From Lachnospiraceae bacterium UBA7179 (GTDB lineage Bacteria > Bacillota > Clostridia > Lachnospirales > Lachnospiraceae), in the NCBI GenBank assembly GCA_002491195.1, contig DKVL01000056.1, positions 95,442 to 159,441 on the forward strand: DNA of 64,000 bases. The letters run 5' to 3'. Numbering within the stretch: the stretch's first letter is position 1; each line of letters opens with the position of its first letter. Below are positions 9,356 to 18,173 of the stretch, piece by piece. The translations under genes and the position numbers were made by a program. The notes under the pieces are model-generated. The model ran no database searches. It was not told where the DNA came from and was given only the letters and a program-made list of their open reading frames with translations.

Positions 9356-10498
9356 ATGGAAAACAGTGCGAAAAAGAGGATTTATTTATCAAGCCCTACC
9401 ATGCATGGGGAGGAGCAGCGGTTTGTCGCAGAGGCGTTTGACACAAACTGGGTGGCGCCACTGGGACCGAACGTCAATCAGTTCGAAACGGAGATTGCAG
9501 CGTATACAGGCTGCGGCTATGCGGCTGCACTGAGCGCCGGGACGGCAGCAATCCATCTCGGACTAAAGCTTTTAGGAGTGGGCGAGGGCGATATCGTGTT
9601 TGTGTCGTCCCTGACATTTTCCGCGAGCTGCAATCCGATCGTGTATGAGAAGGCGGTACCAGTGCTCATCGATTCGGAGCCGGACACCTGGAATATGTCG
9701 CCCCAGGCCCTTGAAAGGGCTTTTGAGAAATATCCGCATCCCAAGGCGGTTGTCGTCGTACATCTGTATGGTACACCGGCAAAGCTGGATGAGATTATGC
9801 AGATCTGCGAACGCCACAATGTACCGATCCTGGAAGATGCAGCCGAGTCGCTTGGATCCACGTATGACGGGAAATATACAGGGACATTTGGACGCATCGG
9901 AGTTTTCTCTTTTAATGGAAATAAGATTATTACAACATCTGGCGGGGGGATGCTTGTCTCGAAAGAAGAGGCGCTTGTGAAGGAGGCGAGAGTGCTTTCG
10001 ACGCAGGCAAGAGATCCGGCAAGGCATTACCAGCATTCCAAGATTGGCTACAATTACCGGATGAGCAATGTCGTGGCGGGGATTGGAAGGGGACAGCTGA
10101 TGCATCTGGACGAACACTTGCGGTTAAAGAGGGCAATCTATCAAAGATATCAGGAGGCGTTTGCGGATATGGATGAGATTGCCATGAATCCCATGAATCC
10201 CAAAGGCGATGCCAACAACTGGCTGTCCTGTATCACGATTGAAAAGAACAGTAAAGTGACGCCTGACAGGATCATGGATGCGCTCGAGGCAGAGAATATC
10301 GAATCCCGTCCGATCTGGAAGCCAATGCATCTGCAGCCAGTCTTTGCAGCGTGTGAATTTTTTGGCCATAATGAGAAAGAGCCCAGCGTCAGCGAGGATA
10401 TTTTTAACCGCGGCGTATGTCTGCCAAGCGATATCAAGAACACTGACGCAGATATGGAACGGGTGATTGGCATTGTGAGAGGTCTGTTTCACAGATAA
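9356..10498 (+). CDS. pglE: UDP-4-amino-sugar aminotransferase (PglE-like, DegT/DnrJ/EryC1/StrS)
   Basis: A 380-residue PLP aminotransferase. The opening IYLSSPTMHGEEQ.F..EAFD.NWVAPLGP pattern is characteristic of PglE. The PLP lysine is K190 in FSFNGNKIITTSGGG, and EDAAESLGS binds the cofactor. Predicted reaction: amination of UDP-4-keto-6-deoxy-GlcNAc to UDP-4-amino-4,6-dideoxy-GlcNAc. ATG 9356 is placed six bases after TGGAGGA (9344-9350), better than the upstream in-frame codon at 9335. It is distinct from the WecE-like enzyme at 142, so the locus makes at least two different 4-amino sugars. Confidence 0.92.
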   Translation: MENSAKKRIYLSSPTMHGEEQRFVAEAFDTNWVAPLGPNVNQFETEIAAYTGCGYAAALSAGTAAIHLGLKLLGVGEGDIVFVSSLTFSASCNPIVYEKAVPVLIDSEPDTWNMSPQALERAFEKYPHPKAVVVVHLYGTPAKLDEIMQICERHNVPILEDAAESLGSTYDGKYTGTFGRIGVFSFNGNKIITTSGGGMLVSKEEALVKEARVLSTQARDPARHYQHSKIGYNYRMSNVVAGIGRGQLMHLDEHLRLKRAIYQRYQEAFADMDEIAMNPMNPKGDANNWLSCITIEKNSKVTPDRIMDALEAENIESRPIWKPMHLQPVFAACEFFGHNEKEPSVSEDIFNRGVCLPSDIKNTDADMERVIGIVRGLFHR

Positions 10499-10513
10499 CA
10501 GGAGTTGGGATAA

Positions 10514-11140
10514 ATGTATCAGAAATATATCAAACGGCTGTTGGATATTATCATATCGCTTACAGCGCTCATTCTATTGAGTCCGGTTCTGTTGGTAGTT
10601 GCAGTGTTAGTACGCGTAAAGCTTGGATCGCCGGTCATTTTTCATCAGGACAGGCCGGGCTATCAGGAAAAGATCTTTCAACTCTGCAAATTTCGTTCTA
10701 TGACAGACGAGCGCGGCGCAGACGGTGAACTGCTGCCGGACGAAGTGCGTCTGACAAAGTTTGGAAAGACACTGCGTGCGACAAGTCTCGATGAGCTTCC
10801 GGAGTTGTGGAATATCCTGAAAGGTGATATGAGCCTGATCGGGCCGCGTCCTCTTCTGGTAAGTTATCTTCCTTATTACACAGAGGAAGAGCGGCTTCGA
10901 CACAGTGTCAGGCCAGGACTTACAGGGCTTGCGCAGGTGCGGGGGAGAAACCTGCTGGATTGGGACAGACGTTTTGCCACGGATGTGGAGTATGTCAGAA
11001 ATCTGACATTTGCTATGGACATAAAGATTTTTTTAATGACAATCCGCAAGGTTTTGGTACATGAGGATATCGAAGTAAATACGAATCAGGTAGAGGGCAA
11101 TTTTGCTGAGATCAGAAAAGCAAAGCAGAAAAAGGAGTAG
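10514..11140 (+). CDS. pglC: Phosphoglycosyl transferase, PglC-like bacterial sugar transferase
   Basis: A 208-residue monotopic phosphoglycosyl transferase. A single re-entrant N-terminal helix (LDIIISLTALILLSPVLLVV) precedes the catalytic core, with KFRSM, the DELPEL.NILKGDMSLIGPRP block and RPGLTGLAQVRGRN. It should transfer the 4-amino- or 4-acylamino-sugar-1-phosphate from UDP to undecaprenyl phosphate and so start the repeat unit. The small size, with no extra membrane domain, matches PglC rather than WbaP. It follows the PglE-like gene by 15 bases and precedes the ATP-grasp gene by five. Confidence 0.93.
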   Translation: MYQKYIKRLLDIIISLTALILLSPVLLVVAVLVRVKLGSPVIFHQDRPGYQEKIFQLCKFRSMTDERGADGELLPDEVRLTKFGKTLRATSLDELPELWNILKGDMSLIGPRPLLVSYLPYYTEEERLRHSVRPGLTGLAQVRGRNLLDWDRRFATDVEYVRNLTFAMDIKIFLMTIRKVLVHEDIEVNTNQVEGNFAEIRKAKQKKE

Positions 11141-11145
11141 TTGGA

Positions 11146-12129
11146 ATGAATCTGTTGATATTAAGCTGCGGTACAAGAGATAAGGTGGTTCAATATTTTA
11201 AAGAAGCTTTTGGGAAAGACGGCAGGGTAATCTGTACAGACTGCAGTCCATATGCGCCGGCGTTATATGAGGCAGATGCGCATTATATTGTTCCAAGGAT
11301 TACAGAACCAGGATATCTTGATGGGATCTATGAGATCTGCAGGAAGGAGGAGATCACAGGCGTCTTGTCGCTCATTGATCCGGAGTTATCGCTGATCGCG
11401 GCGCATGCGGATGCGTTTCAGGCTCTTGGTGTTACAATAATCGGCTCTGACTATGAACTGTGTGAACGTACACTCAATAAGTGGGAATTATACTGCTGGA
11501 TGAAAGAGCATGGATATCCCTGCGCAAAAACATATAGGACTATGGAAGATTTCAAAAGGGATCTGGAGTTGGGGAAAATCAGTTTTCCGGTTTTTGTAAA
11601 GCCGATGAAAGGCAGCGCGAGTATTCAGATTGCCAGAGCAGATGATCTGGATACAGCGGAATTTTTGTTTTCGCATGGTGGGCAGATGATCATACAGGAG
11701 TATATGACAGGGCAGGAGATTGGTGCAGATGTCTATATTGATCTGCTCAGCAGGGAAGTAGTGTCTATTTTCACGAAAAAGAAACTTGTGATGCGGGCAG
11801 GGGAGACGGATAAGGCAATCTCTTTTATGGATGAGCAGTTATTTGAACAGATCAGAAAGTTTGTAATGGAAAATGGATTTACAGGACAGATCGATATTGA
11901 TATTTTCGAGCAGGACGGTGTATATTATTTCTCAGAGGTCAATCCGCGGTTTGGCGGCGGATACCCTCATGCATACGCCTGCGGCGTAGATCACATGACA
12001 CTGATCAAAAATAACCTTTTGGGGAAGAAAAACCCTGTTGCGATCGGCGGTTACCAGACGCAAAAGGTGATGATGAAATACAATGAGATCATGCTTGTCG
12101 ATACGGTTGAGACAAAAGGAACGATGTGA
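11146..12129 (+). CDS. ATP-grasp ligase in the pgl-like set
   Basis: A 327-residue ATP-grasp protein related to the carbamoyl-phosphate-synthase/biotin-carboxylase group. It has an N-terminal pre-ATP-grasp domain (to about 115), FPVFVKPMKGSAS as the ATP-lysine strand, IIQEYMTGQEIGADVYID, and the metal-binding FSEVNPRFGGGYPH signature. ATP-grasp ligases join a carboxylate to an amine through an acyl phosphate. Set between pglC-like and pglA-like genes with gaps of five and one bases, it may acylate or aminoacylate the 4-amino sugar or another residue. No PglD acetyltransferase is seen next to this set. The substrate is unknown, so the proposed role is inference. Confidence 0.88.
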   Translation: MNLLILSCGTRDKVVQYFKEAFGKDGRVICTDCSPYAPALYEADAHYIVPRITEPGYLDGIYEICRKEEITGVLSLIDPELSLIAAHADAFQALGVTIIGSDYELCERTLNKWELYCWMKEHGYPCAKTYRTMEDFKRDLELGKISFPVFVKPMKGSASIQIARADDLDTAEFLFSHGGQMIIQEYMTGQEIGADVYIDLLSREVVSIFTKKKLVMRAGETDKAISFMDEQLFEQIRKFVMENGFTGQIDIDIFEQDGVYYFSEVNPRFGGGYPHAYACGVDHMTLIKNNLLGKKNPVAIGGYQTQKVMMKYNEIMLVDTVETKGTM

Positions 12130-12130
12130 T

Positions 12131-13237
12131 ATGGGAAAAGTACTGATTCTTGCTAATTCTGCAAGCGGGTTATACGATTTTCGAAATGAGCTGGTCCTGG
12201 AGCTTTTGCGGGAGCATGAGGTATTCATAAGCCTTCCGGACGAGGAAAAAGCGCCAGAGTTAGCCAGGGAGGGGAGCAGGGTTTTCCATACGCCGATCGA
12301 CAGGCGGGGAATCAATCCTGTGCGGGACATCAGGTTATTTTGCGATTATTTTAAAATGATGCGTAAGATCAGGCCGGATCTTGTTCTGACGTACACGATC
12401 AAACCCAATATTTATGGAAATCTATGCTGCAGGATTCAAAAAATACCATATCTTGCCAATATCACCGGCTTGGGATCAGCCTTTGAGAATGATGGTATGG
12501 TTCGAAGGATCGTCGTACTTTTATATAGGATCGCGTTGAAAAATGCCAGGTGTGTTTTTTTTCAGAACAGGGCAAACCAGGAAATATTTGAAAAGTTCCA
12601 TATTCAGGGGAAAAAGACGAGACTGGTACCAGGTTCAGGAGTAAATCTTGACAAACATTGTTTTAAGGAATATCCTTCCAATGAGGGAGGGATAATTTTT
12701 CTCTATGTGGGCAGAGTGATGAAGGAAAAGGGGATCGACGAACTGCTTTATGCGGCATCTGCTATTCATGCTGAGTATCCGGAAACTGTATTCCGGCTTG
12801 TTGGCAATTATGAGGAGGACTATAAGGATGTGATCGGGCAGTACGAAAAAAAGAAGATCGTAGAGCACATTGGTTATCAAAAAGATATTACACCTTATTA
12901 TCAGGAGGCCTCTGCCATACTGATGCCGAGCTACCACGAAGGAATGTCCAATGTCATATTGGAAGCGTCCGCAAGCGGGCGTCCTGTGCTGGCTTCACAG
13001 ATACCCGGCTGCCAGGAAGGCTTTGACGATGGAGTGACAGGGTTGGGATTTGCGCCAGGGGATGGGGGAGCTCTTTTGGAGACACTCAGGAGATTTATCA
13101 GTCTTTCCCGCGAGGAGCGCGCGCAGATGGGAAAAAACGCGAGGATAAAGATGGAAAAAGAGTTTGACCGCAGACAGGTGGTACAAATATATATGGAAGA
13201 AGTTCATGCTGTCATGAAAGGAGAAAATGTAAGATGA
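12131..13237 (+). CDS. GT4 glycosyltransferase, PglA-like
   Basis: A 368-residue GT-B fold GT4 enzyme. Features resembling PglA (alpha-1,3-GalNAc transferase acting on Und-PP-bacillosamine) are [39 protein letters not shown] and [21 protein letters not shown]. It probably adds the second sugar to the lipid-linked 4-amino sugar. It starts one base after the ATP-grasp stop (TGATATG) and ends in a four-base overlap with the dehydrogenase, so this is one translationally coupled run. Which sugar it adds is not decided by sequence. GalNAc or GalNAcA are plausible given the neighbouring genes. Confidence 0.88.
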   Translation: MGKVLILANSASGLYDFRNELVLELLREHEVFISLPDEEKAPELAREGSRVFHTPIDRRGINPVRDIRLFCDYFKMMRKIRPDLVLTYTIKPNIYGNLCCRIQKIPYLANITGLGSAFENDGMVRRIVVLLYRIALKNARCVFFQNRANQEIFEKFHIQGKKTRLVPGSGVNLDKHCFKEYPSNEGGIIFLYVGRVMKEKGIDELLYAASAIHAEYPETVFRLVGNYEEDYKDVIGQYEKKKIVEHIGYQKDITPYYQEASAILMPSYHEGMSNVILEASASGRPVLASQIPGCQEGFDDGVTGLGFAPGDGGALLETLRRFISLSREERAQMGKNARIKMEKEFDRRQVVQIYMEEVHAVMKGENVR

Positions 13238-14550
13238 GTTTATACGAGGATATTTTGAGCGGAAAAGAGAAATTGTCACTGGTGGGACTTGGCTATGTGG
13301 GAATGCCGATCGCGGTCGCTTTTGCGAGAAAGATCAAGGTTGTGGGTTTTGACCTTAACGCGGCAAAGATTGACCTCTATCAGTCGGGTGTAGATCCTAC
13401 AAATGAAGTGGGGGATGAAGTGATCAGGAACACAAAGGTGGAGTTTACTGCCGATGCTTCCAGGTTAAGAGAGGCCAGGTTCCATATTGTGGCGGTTCCG
13501 ACACCGGTCAATGATGACCACACGCCGGATCTGACACCTGTTGAGGGGGCAAGCCGGATTCTTGGACAGAATCTTACCAAGGGGTCGATCGTCGTGTTTG
13601 AATCAACGGTATATCCTGGTGTCACAGAGGATATCTGTGTGCCGATTCTTGAGAAGGAATCTGGTTTGAAATGCGGCGTGGATTTTAAGATCGGTTATTC
13701 ACCAGAGCGTATCAATCCGGGAGATAAGGTGCATCGTCTGGAGACGATCACGAAGATTGTGTCTGGTATGGATGAGGAGACGCTTGACGAGGTAGCGCAT
13801 GTGTATGAACTTGTGGTTGAGGCAGGGGTATACAGGGCGGAATCGATCAAAGTGGCAGAGGCAGCAAAGGTGATCGAGAACAGCCAGAGAGACATCAATA
13901 TTGCATTTATGAATGAGCTTTCCATCATCTTTAACAAGATGGGGATTGATACACAGTCTGTTCTGGAAGCAGCTGGAACCAAATGGAATTTCCTGAATTT
14001 TAAACCAGGACTTGTCGGCGGACACTGCATCGGTGTTGACCCGTATTATCTGACTTACAAGGCGGAGCAGCTGGGATATCACTCACAGATCATTCTTTCC
14101 GGGCGTCGCATCAATGATGACATGGGCAAGTATGTGGCGGAAAATCTGGTCAAGAATCTGATTAAGGCAGATATTCCGGTAAAGAGCGCCAAGGTAGCAA
14201 TCCTTGGTTTTACATTCAAGGAGAACTGTCCGGATACCAGAAATACCAAGATCATTGATATCTACAACGAATTGAAAGAGTATGGGATCACAGCGCAGGT
14301 GACAGATGACAACGCGGATGCCGACGAGGCGAAGCGACTGTATGGCATTGAGTTTACGCCGATGGCCGAGATCAAAGACTGCGATGCGGTGATCCTGGCA
14401 GTGGCACATGAGTCGTACAAGGCGCTTGGTATGGCGGACCTGGAGGCTCTTTATGCTGACAATGGCAAGGTGAAGGTACTGACGGATCTGAAGGGCGTAT
14501 TAGATAAAAAGGCGTATATGGACGCGGGATACCTTTATTGGAGATTGTGA
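13234..14550 (+). CDS. UDP-HexNAc 6-dehydrogenase (TviB/WbpO-like)
   Basis: A 438-residue UDP-glucose/GDP-mannose dehydrogenase family enzyme. It shows [18 protein letters not shown] (NAD-binding), [21 protein letters not shown] and the catalytic cysteine C265 in [21 protein letters not shown] and the overall length match TviB/WbpO, which oxidise UDP-GlcNAc or UDP-GalNAc at C6. Paired with the WbpP/TviC-like epimerase at 16430, the predicted product is UDP-GalNAcA. The start overlaps the previous gene (ATGA). Confidence 0.92.
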   Translation: MSLYEDILSGKEKLSLVGLGYVGMPIAVAFARKIKVVGFDLNAAKIDLYQSGVDPTNEVGDEVIRNTKVEFTADASRLREARFHIVAVPTPVNDDHTPDLTPVEGASRILGQNLTKGSIVVFESTVYPGVTEDICVPILEKESGLKCGVDFKIGYSPERINPGDKVHRLETITKIVSGMDEETLDEVAHVYELVVEAGVYRAESIKVAEAAKVIENSQRDINIAFMNELSIIFNKMGIDTQSVLEAAGTKWNFLNFKPGLVGGHCIGVDPYYLTYKAEQLGYHSQIILSGRRINDDMGKYVAENLVKNLIKADIPVKSAKVAILGFTFKENCPDTRNTKIIDIYNELKEYGITAQVTDDNADADEAKRLYGIEFTPMAEIKDCDAVILAVAHESYKALGMADLEALYADNGKVKVLTDLKGVLDKKAYMDAGYLYWRL

Positions 14551-14590
14551 TTGGAGATTATAAGACATTCATGTACGATATGGGAGTAAT

Positions 14591-15991
14591 ATGCGTAAAG
14601 ATATAAGGAAAGCGATATTTTTGGCGATATTTTCTGTATTTTTTGGTGTCCTGTTTTTGACGGGTGAGCCGATGTATGTGGGGGATACCTTTCAGTACGA
14701 GAACCAGATGATCATGCGGGAACCAGTGTATGCGCTGCTCATGCAGTTGTGTCGTTTCATAACGCCCCAATATCAGTACTGGCTGGTTATCCTGTTTCAA
14801 AATATGCTTGCGATCGCGGCATATACGGTATTTTTAGAGTTTCTGTCAGAACGGTTCCACTTGAGGGTAGGGATGTCGATGCTGTTTGCGGGGATCCTGC
14901 TGGTGCCGCATGTGATGACGCCGTTTTTTGCAAGTACGCACTTAGTACTGACGAATGCCCTGATGACAGAAGGAATCTTGTTTTCGCTGTATCCGCTGGC
15001 GTTTATGTGTCTGCTGGATATGATGTGGTCGGGAAATCCTGTCGGGAAAAAGAGTTTCCAAACGCTTGCATTTTTTCTGTTGATATCGCTGATCCGCGGT
15101 CAGATGATGGTGCTGTTTGTCGTATGGTTTCTGGTTGCATTCGTTTTGTCAGTGAAAAACGGAATTGCTGTGACGGACAGGACTATGGGTGGGAGGCATA
15201 CATTTGAACTGGTAGAAAATATTGGGAAACAGGGTTTGGCGGCAATTCTGGCAGCAATTGTTGTCGCGTTTACAGCGAGGAGTATTGCGATCCATGTGTA
15301 CAATTATTGCGAACAGGGATTGTTTGTCGATACAGCATCAGGGAAGGCCATGTCGTTTGCCAATGTTCTGTATGTGGCGGACAGAGAGGACGGGGAGTCG
15401 ATCACGGATGATGGGCTGCGGGATCTGTATTATGAGATCTACGATAAGGCGGATGCGGACGGGATGAATTACAAGTACGCGCCTTCGGGGGTCCTTGGCA
15501 GGGCGGCGTACCATGAAGAGTGCCATGATGAGCTGAATTTTACTTATTTTAGCGAGCCGGCAAAACGGTATGTGGGAGAGACACAGGGAATCTACCCGGA
15601 CCGTTATCAGGAGCTGATGATCGCAGTCGATGAGATTGCGGCAGAACTTTCATCGGAACTATTGCCGCAGGTGTCAGGCAGATATGCAGCAAACTATATG
15701 AATGTGATCGCACTTGGATTTATCAGGACTGTTGCTTATGAAAATATATTTTTGGTGTGGTATGCGGTGTTGATCTATATAGCAGCTGTGGCAATAACAG
15801 TTGTCCTATGGAGACACGATCCAAAGAGCATGGCAGCGTCCTTTATGGCAGTCGTGCTGCTTACAATCGTGGGCAATGTCTGTGCTACGGCGCTGATGAT
15901 CCAGTGCATCTCCCGGTATATGATATACAATCTGCCATTGTTTTATATGGCGGGATTATTGGAGCTGATTGAACTGAGAAAGATCAAATAG
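14591..15991 (+). CDS. Polytopic membrane protein, unknown function
   Basis: A 466-residue protein with about nine to ten membrane segments and one external segment at roughly 240-370. The first loop contains GDTFQYENQMIMREPVYALL, and the C-terminus has SRYMIYNLPLFYMAG. The same layout, with an acidic loop, REPxY and a C-terminal RYMxYN-LFYxAG, is found in the 470-residue protein at 21337. The two are therefore paralogues, possibly GT-C-like transferases. No function can be assigned. ATG 14591 follows GGGAG with about five bases spacing. Confidence 0.8.
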   Translation: MRKDIRKAIFLAIFSVFFGVLFLTGEPMYVGDTFQYENQMIMREPVYALLMQLCRFITPQYQYWLVILFQNMLAIAAYTVFLEFLSERFHLRVGMSMLFAGILLVPHVMTPFFASTHLVLTNALMTEGILFSLYPLAFMCLLDMMWSGNPVGKKSFQTLAFFLLISLIRGQMMVLFVVWFLVAFVLSVKNGIAVTDRTMGGRHTFELVENIGKQGLAAILAAIVVAFTARSIAIHVYNYCEQGLFVDTASGKAMSFANVLYVADREDGESITDDGLRDLYYEIYDKADADGMNYKYAPSGVLGRAAYHEECHDELNFTYFSEPAKRYVGETQGIYPDRYQELMIAVDEIAAELSSELLPQVSGRYAANYMNVIALGFIRTVAYENIFLVWYAVLIYIAAVAITVVLWRHDPKSMAASFMAVVLLTIVGNVCATALMIQCISRYMIYNLPLFYMAGLLELIELRKIK

Positions 15992-16413
15992 GGAGGTTGG
16001 CGAACTTTCTGGACGGAAAACAATGCAGGGTGTATCCCGCTCCGTTCGGTGTCCGGCTGTTTGAGCAAAACGGTGAGAGGCCGGAAGATGTGGATACGAT
16101 GGTTGAACCGGACATTTCCGTGGTGTGTGACAGGGGCAAGATCGACAAGTACGGCTGTAAAGGGGCGCCAGATCTGATCATTGAGGTTCTCTCCCCCTCT
16201 ACCCGGCGGCATGACCGGCTTGTAAAGCTGAATCTGTACCAGCGCGCGCGGGTTCAGGAATATTGGATGGTAGACCCGGACAATCAATCTGTCCAAGTGT
16301 TTACGCTGGATCGTGGTGCACTGAAAATCTGCGAGGATTACGGGCCAGGTGATGTTGCAAGGGTCAATGTTCTGGAGGGCTGCTTCATTGACTTGGAAAA
16401 AGTTTTTTCATAA
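15973..16413 (+). pseudogene. 5'-truncated Uma2-family (DUF820) PD-(D/E)XK nuclease remnant
   Basis: The reading frame is open from 15973 and overlaps the end of the preceding gene. It encodes the C-terminal three quarters of a Uma2 protein: LANFLDGKQCRVYPAPF, VEPDISVVCD, CKGAPDLIIEVLSPST, HDRLVKLNLY, YWMVDP and a C-terminal G-C-IDL--VF. Family members are about 180-190 residues; here the first roughly 50 are missing. No good start is seen, since TTG 15997 directly abuts GGGAGG. The core nuclease motif (D, ExL) is intact, so a short product cannot be excluded, but a decayed remnant left by rearrangement is more likely. It has no evident link to polysaccharide synthesis. Confidence 0.72.
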
Positions 16414-16429
16414 TTATATATAGGAGGTT

Positions 16430-17416
16430 ATGGTTGACAATATGGGATATAAAGAATTAAAGTTTGATAAGGACAGTGTGTTTCTGGTGACAGGCGGCGC
16501 CGGATTTATCGGTTCGAACCTGTGTGAGGCATTGACGGATATGGGGTATCAGGTGCGATGTCTTGATGATCTCTCCACAGGAAAGAAGGAGAATGTGGAG
16601 ATGTTTATGGACAGGACAAATTACACATTCATCAAGGGAGACATCAAGGATCTGGATACCTGCATGAGAGCGTGCGAGGGCGTTGATTATGTCCTGAACC
16701 AGGCTGCGTGGGGCTCTGTTCCCAGGAGCATTGAGATGCCGTTATTTTATGAACAGAACAATATTATGGGAACGCTGAACATGATGGAGGCGGCAAGGCA
16801 GAACAACGTGAAGAAGTTTGTCTATGCGTCGAGTTCTTCCGTGTACGGCGATCATCCGGTACTGCCCAAGAAGGAGGGGCAGGAGGGGAATCTGTTGTCA
16901 CCTTATGCGCTGACAAAACGCACGAATGAAGAGTACGGCAAACTCTACAAGAAGCTCTATGGCCTTGATACGTATGGTCTTCGCTATTTTAATGTATTTG
17001 GGCGCAGGCAGGATCCCAATGGGGCTTATGCCGCTGTCATCCCGAAATTTATCAAGCAGCTGCTTGACGGGGATGTTCCGACGATCAATGGCGATGGGAA
17101 ACAGTCGCGGGACTTCACTTATATTGACAACGTAATCGAGGCAAACCTAAAGGCATGTCTGGCATCAGGCGAGGCCGCAGGACAGGCATTTAATATTGCC
17201 TATGGCGGGCGGGAATACCTGATCGATATCTATTATGATCTGTGCAGAGCGCTCGGCAAGGAAGTGGAGCCTCATTTCGGTCCTGACCGCGCAGGCGATA
17301 TCAAGCACTCCAACGCAGATATCTCCAAGGCAAAGGAACTGCTTGGCTATGCCCCCGAGTATGACTTTGAGAGCGGCATCGCGCTTGCCATTGACTGGTA
17401 TAAAGAGAATCTATGA
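16430..17416 (+). CDS. UDP-N-acetylhexosamine(uronate) 4-epimerase (WbpP/TviC-like)
   Basis: A 328-residue extended SDR enzyme. It has VTGGAGFIGSNLCEAL, the SSSSVYGDHPVLPK stretch, the SPYALTKRTNEEY catalytic YxxxK, and LRYFNVFGRRQDPNGAYAAVIPKF, which is nearly identical to WbpP/TviC. Those enzymes interconvert UDP-GlcNAc(A) and UDP-GalNAc(A). Together with the dehydrogenase at 13234 this completes UDP-GalNAcA synthesis. TAGGAGG at 16421-16427 is only two bases from ATG 16430. The in-frame ATG 16442 is 14 bases away, so the exact start is unsettled. The stop overlaps the next start by four bases. Confidence 0.9.
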   Translation: MVDNMGYKELKFDKDSVFLVTGGAGFIGSNLCEALTDMGYQVRCLDDLSTGKKENVEMFMDRTNYTFIKGDIKDLDTCMRACEGVDYVLNQAAWGSVPRSIEMPLFYEQNNIMGTLNMMEAARQNNVKKFVYASSSSVYGDHPVLPKKEGQEGNLLSPYALTKRTNEEYGKLYKKLYGLDTYGLRYFNVFGRRQDPNGAYAAVIPKFIKQLLDGDVPTINGDGKQSRDFTYIDNVIEANLKACLASGEAAGQAFNIAYGGREYLIDIYYDLCRALGKEVEPHFGPDRAGDIKHSNADISKAKELLGYAPEYDFESGIALAIDWYKENL

Positions 17417-18168
17417 AGATCAGTATCAGGATGGATGATATCACGCCAGACATGGACTGGTCAAAATTTATGCGGTTTAAGGCGCTGTGCGATCAGTATG
17501 GCATCAGACCGCTGATCGGGGTAGTGCCTGACAATCTGGATGAAAACCTCCATATCACTGAACCGGAAACTGCTCCGGTAAGTGATTTCTGGCACTATTT
17601 AAGGGAGCTGGAACGAGACGGCTGGTGTATTGCGCAGCACGGAGCGACACACATTTATACCACCAGAAAGATGGGCTGTTTTCCGCTGAACCGGCTCTCG
17701 GAATTTGCAGGCATAGGGTACAAACAGCAGTATGAAGCATTGAAACGGGGCAAAACGATCTTATCGGACCATGGGGTTAGAACTGACGTTTTTATGGCGC
17801 CAGCACATTCTTTTGACCGCAATACCATAAAGGCGTTAAAGGAGTTAGGATTTCACAGAATGACAGACGGTTTTGGAAAGGAACCATATATCCGCTGGGG
17901 AATGGTGTTTTATCCGATATCGTACAAGCAGAGCAGTGTCCTGAAAAACAAGGAAAAAAAGGGTTATACAACTTTTGTCATCCATGCAAACACAATGAAT
18001 GACCAGGATTTCGAGCGGTATGAACAGATTTTTGCCGCGCACAGGGACAGGTTGATCTCCTATACAGACCTGTTGGAGCTGACACCGAAGAAACGCGGAG
18101 TGTTTGGCAATGTGAGGGAATATCTGATGGCAGTCACAAAGTTCGTATTAGTAAATTTCAGAGGTTGA
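17413..18168 (+). CDS. DUF2334-type polysaccharide-deacetylase-like protein
   Basis: A 251-residue protein with the (beta/alpha)-barrel deacetylase pattern of DUF2334. IRMDDITPDMDW near the start supplies metal-binding aspartates. CIAQHGATHIYTT supplies the histidine pair, and FMAPAHSFD follows. There is no signal peptide, so it should act in the cytoplasm, on a nucleotide sugar or a lipid-linked intermediate. It is coupled to the epimerase (ATGA overlap) and sits five bases before a GT4 gene. A role in removing an N-acetyl group from a HexNAc or HexNAcA residue is inferred. Confidence 0.82.
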   Translation: MKISIRMDDITPDMDWSKFMRFKALCDQYGIRPLIGVVPDNLDENLHITEPETAPVSDFWHYLRELERDGWCIAQHGATHIYTTRKMGCFPLNRLSEFAGIGYKQQYEALKRGKTILSDHGVRTDVFMAPAHSFDRNTIKALKELGFHRMTDGFGKEPYIRWGMVFYPISYKQSSVLKNKEKKGYTTFVIHANTMNDQDFERYEQIFAAHRDRLISYTDLLELTPKKRGVFGNVREYLMAVTKFVLVNFRG

Positions 18169-18173
18169 AAAGT

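Noticed and set aside
14535..14572. Ten-base direct repeat (ATTGGAGATT) around the dehydrogenase stop codon
   Set aside because: Short and isolated. It could be simple slippage and has no associated structure.
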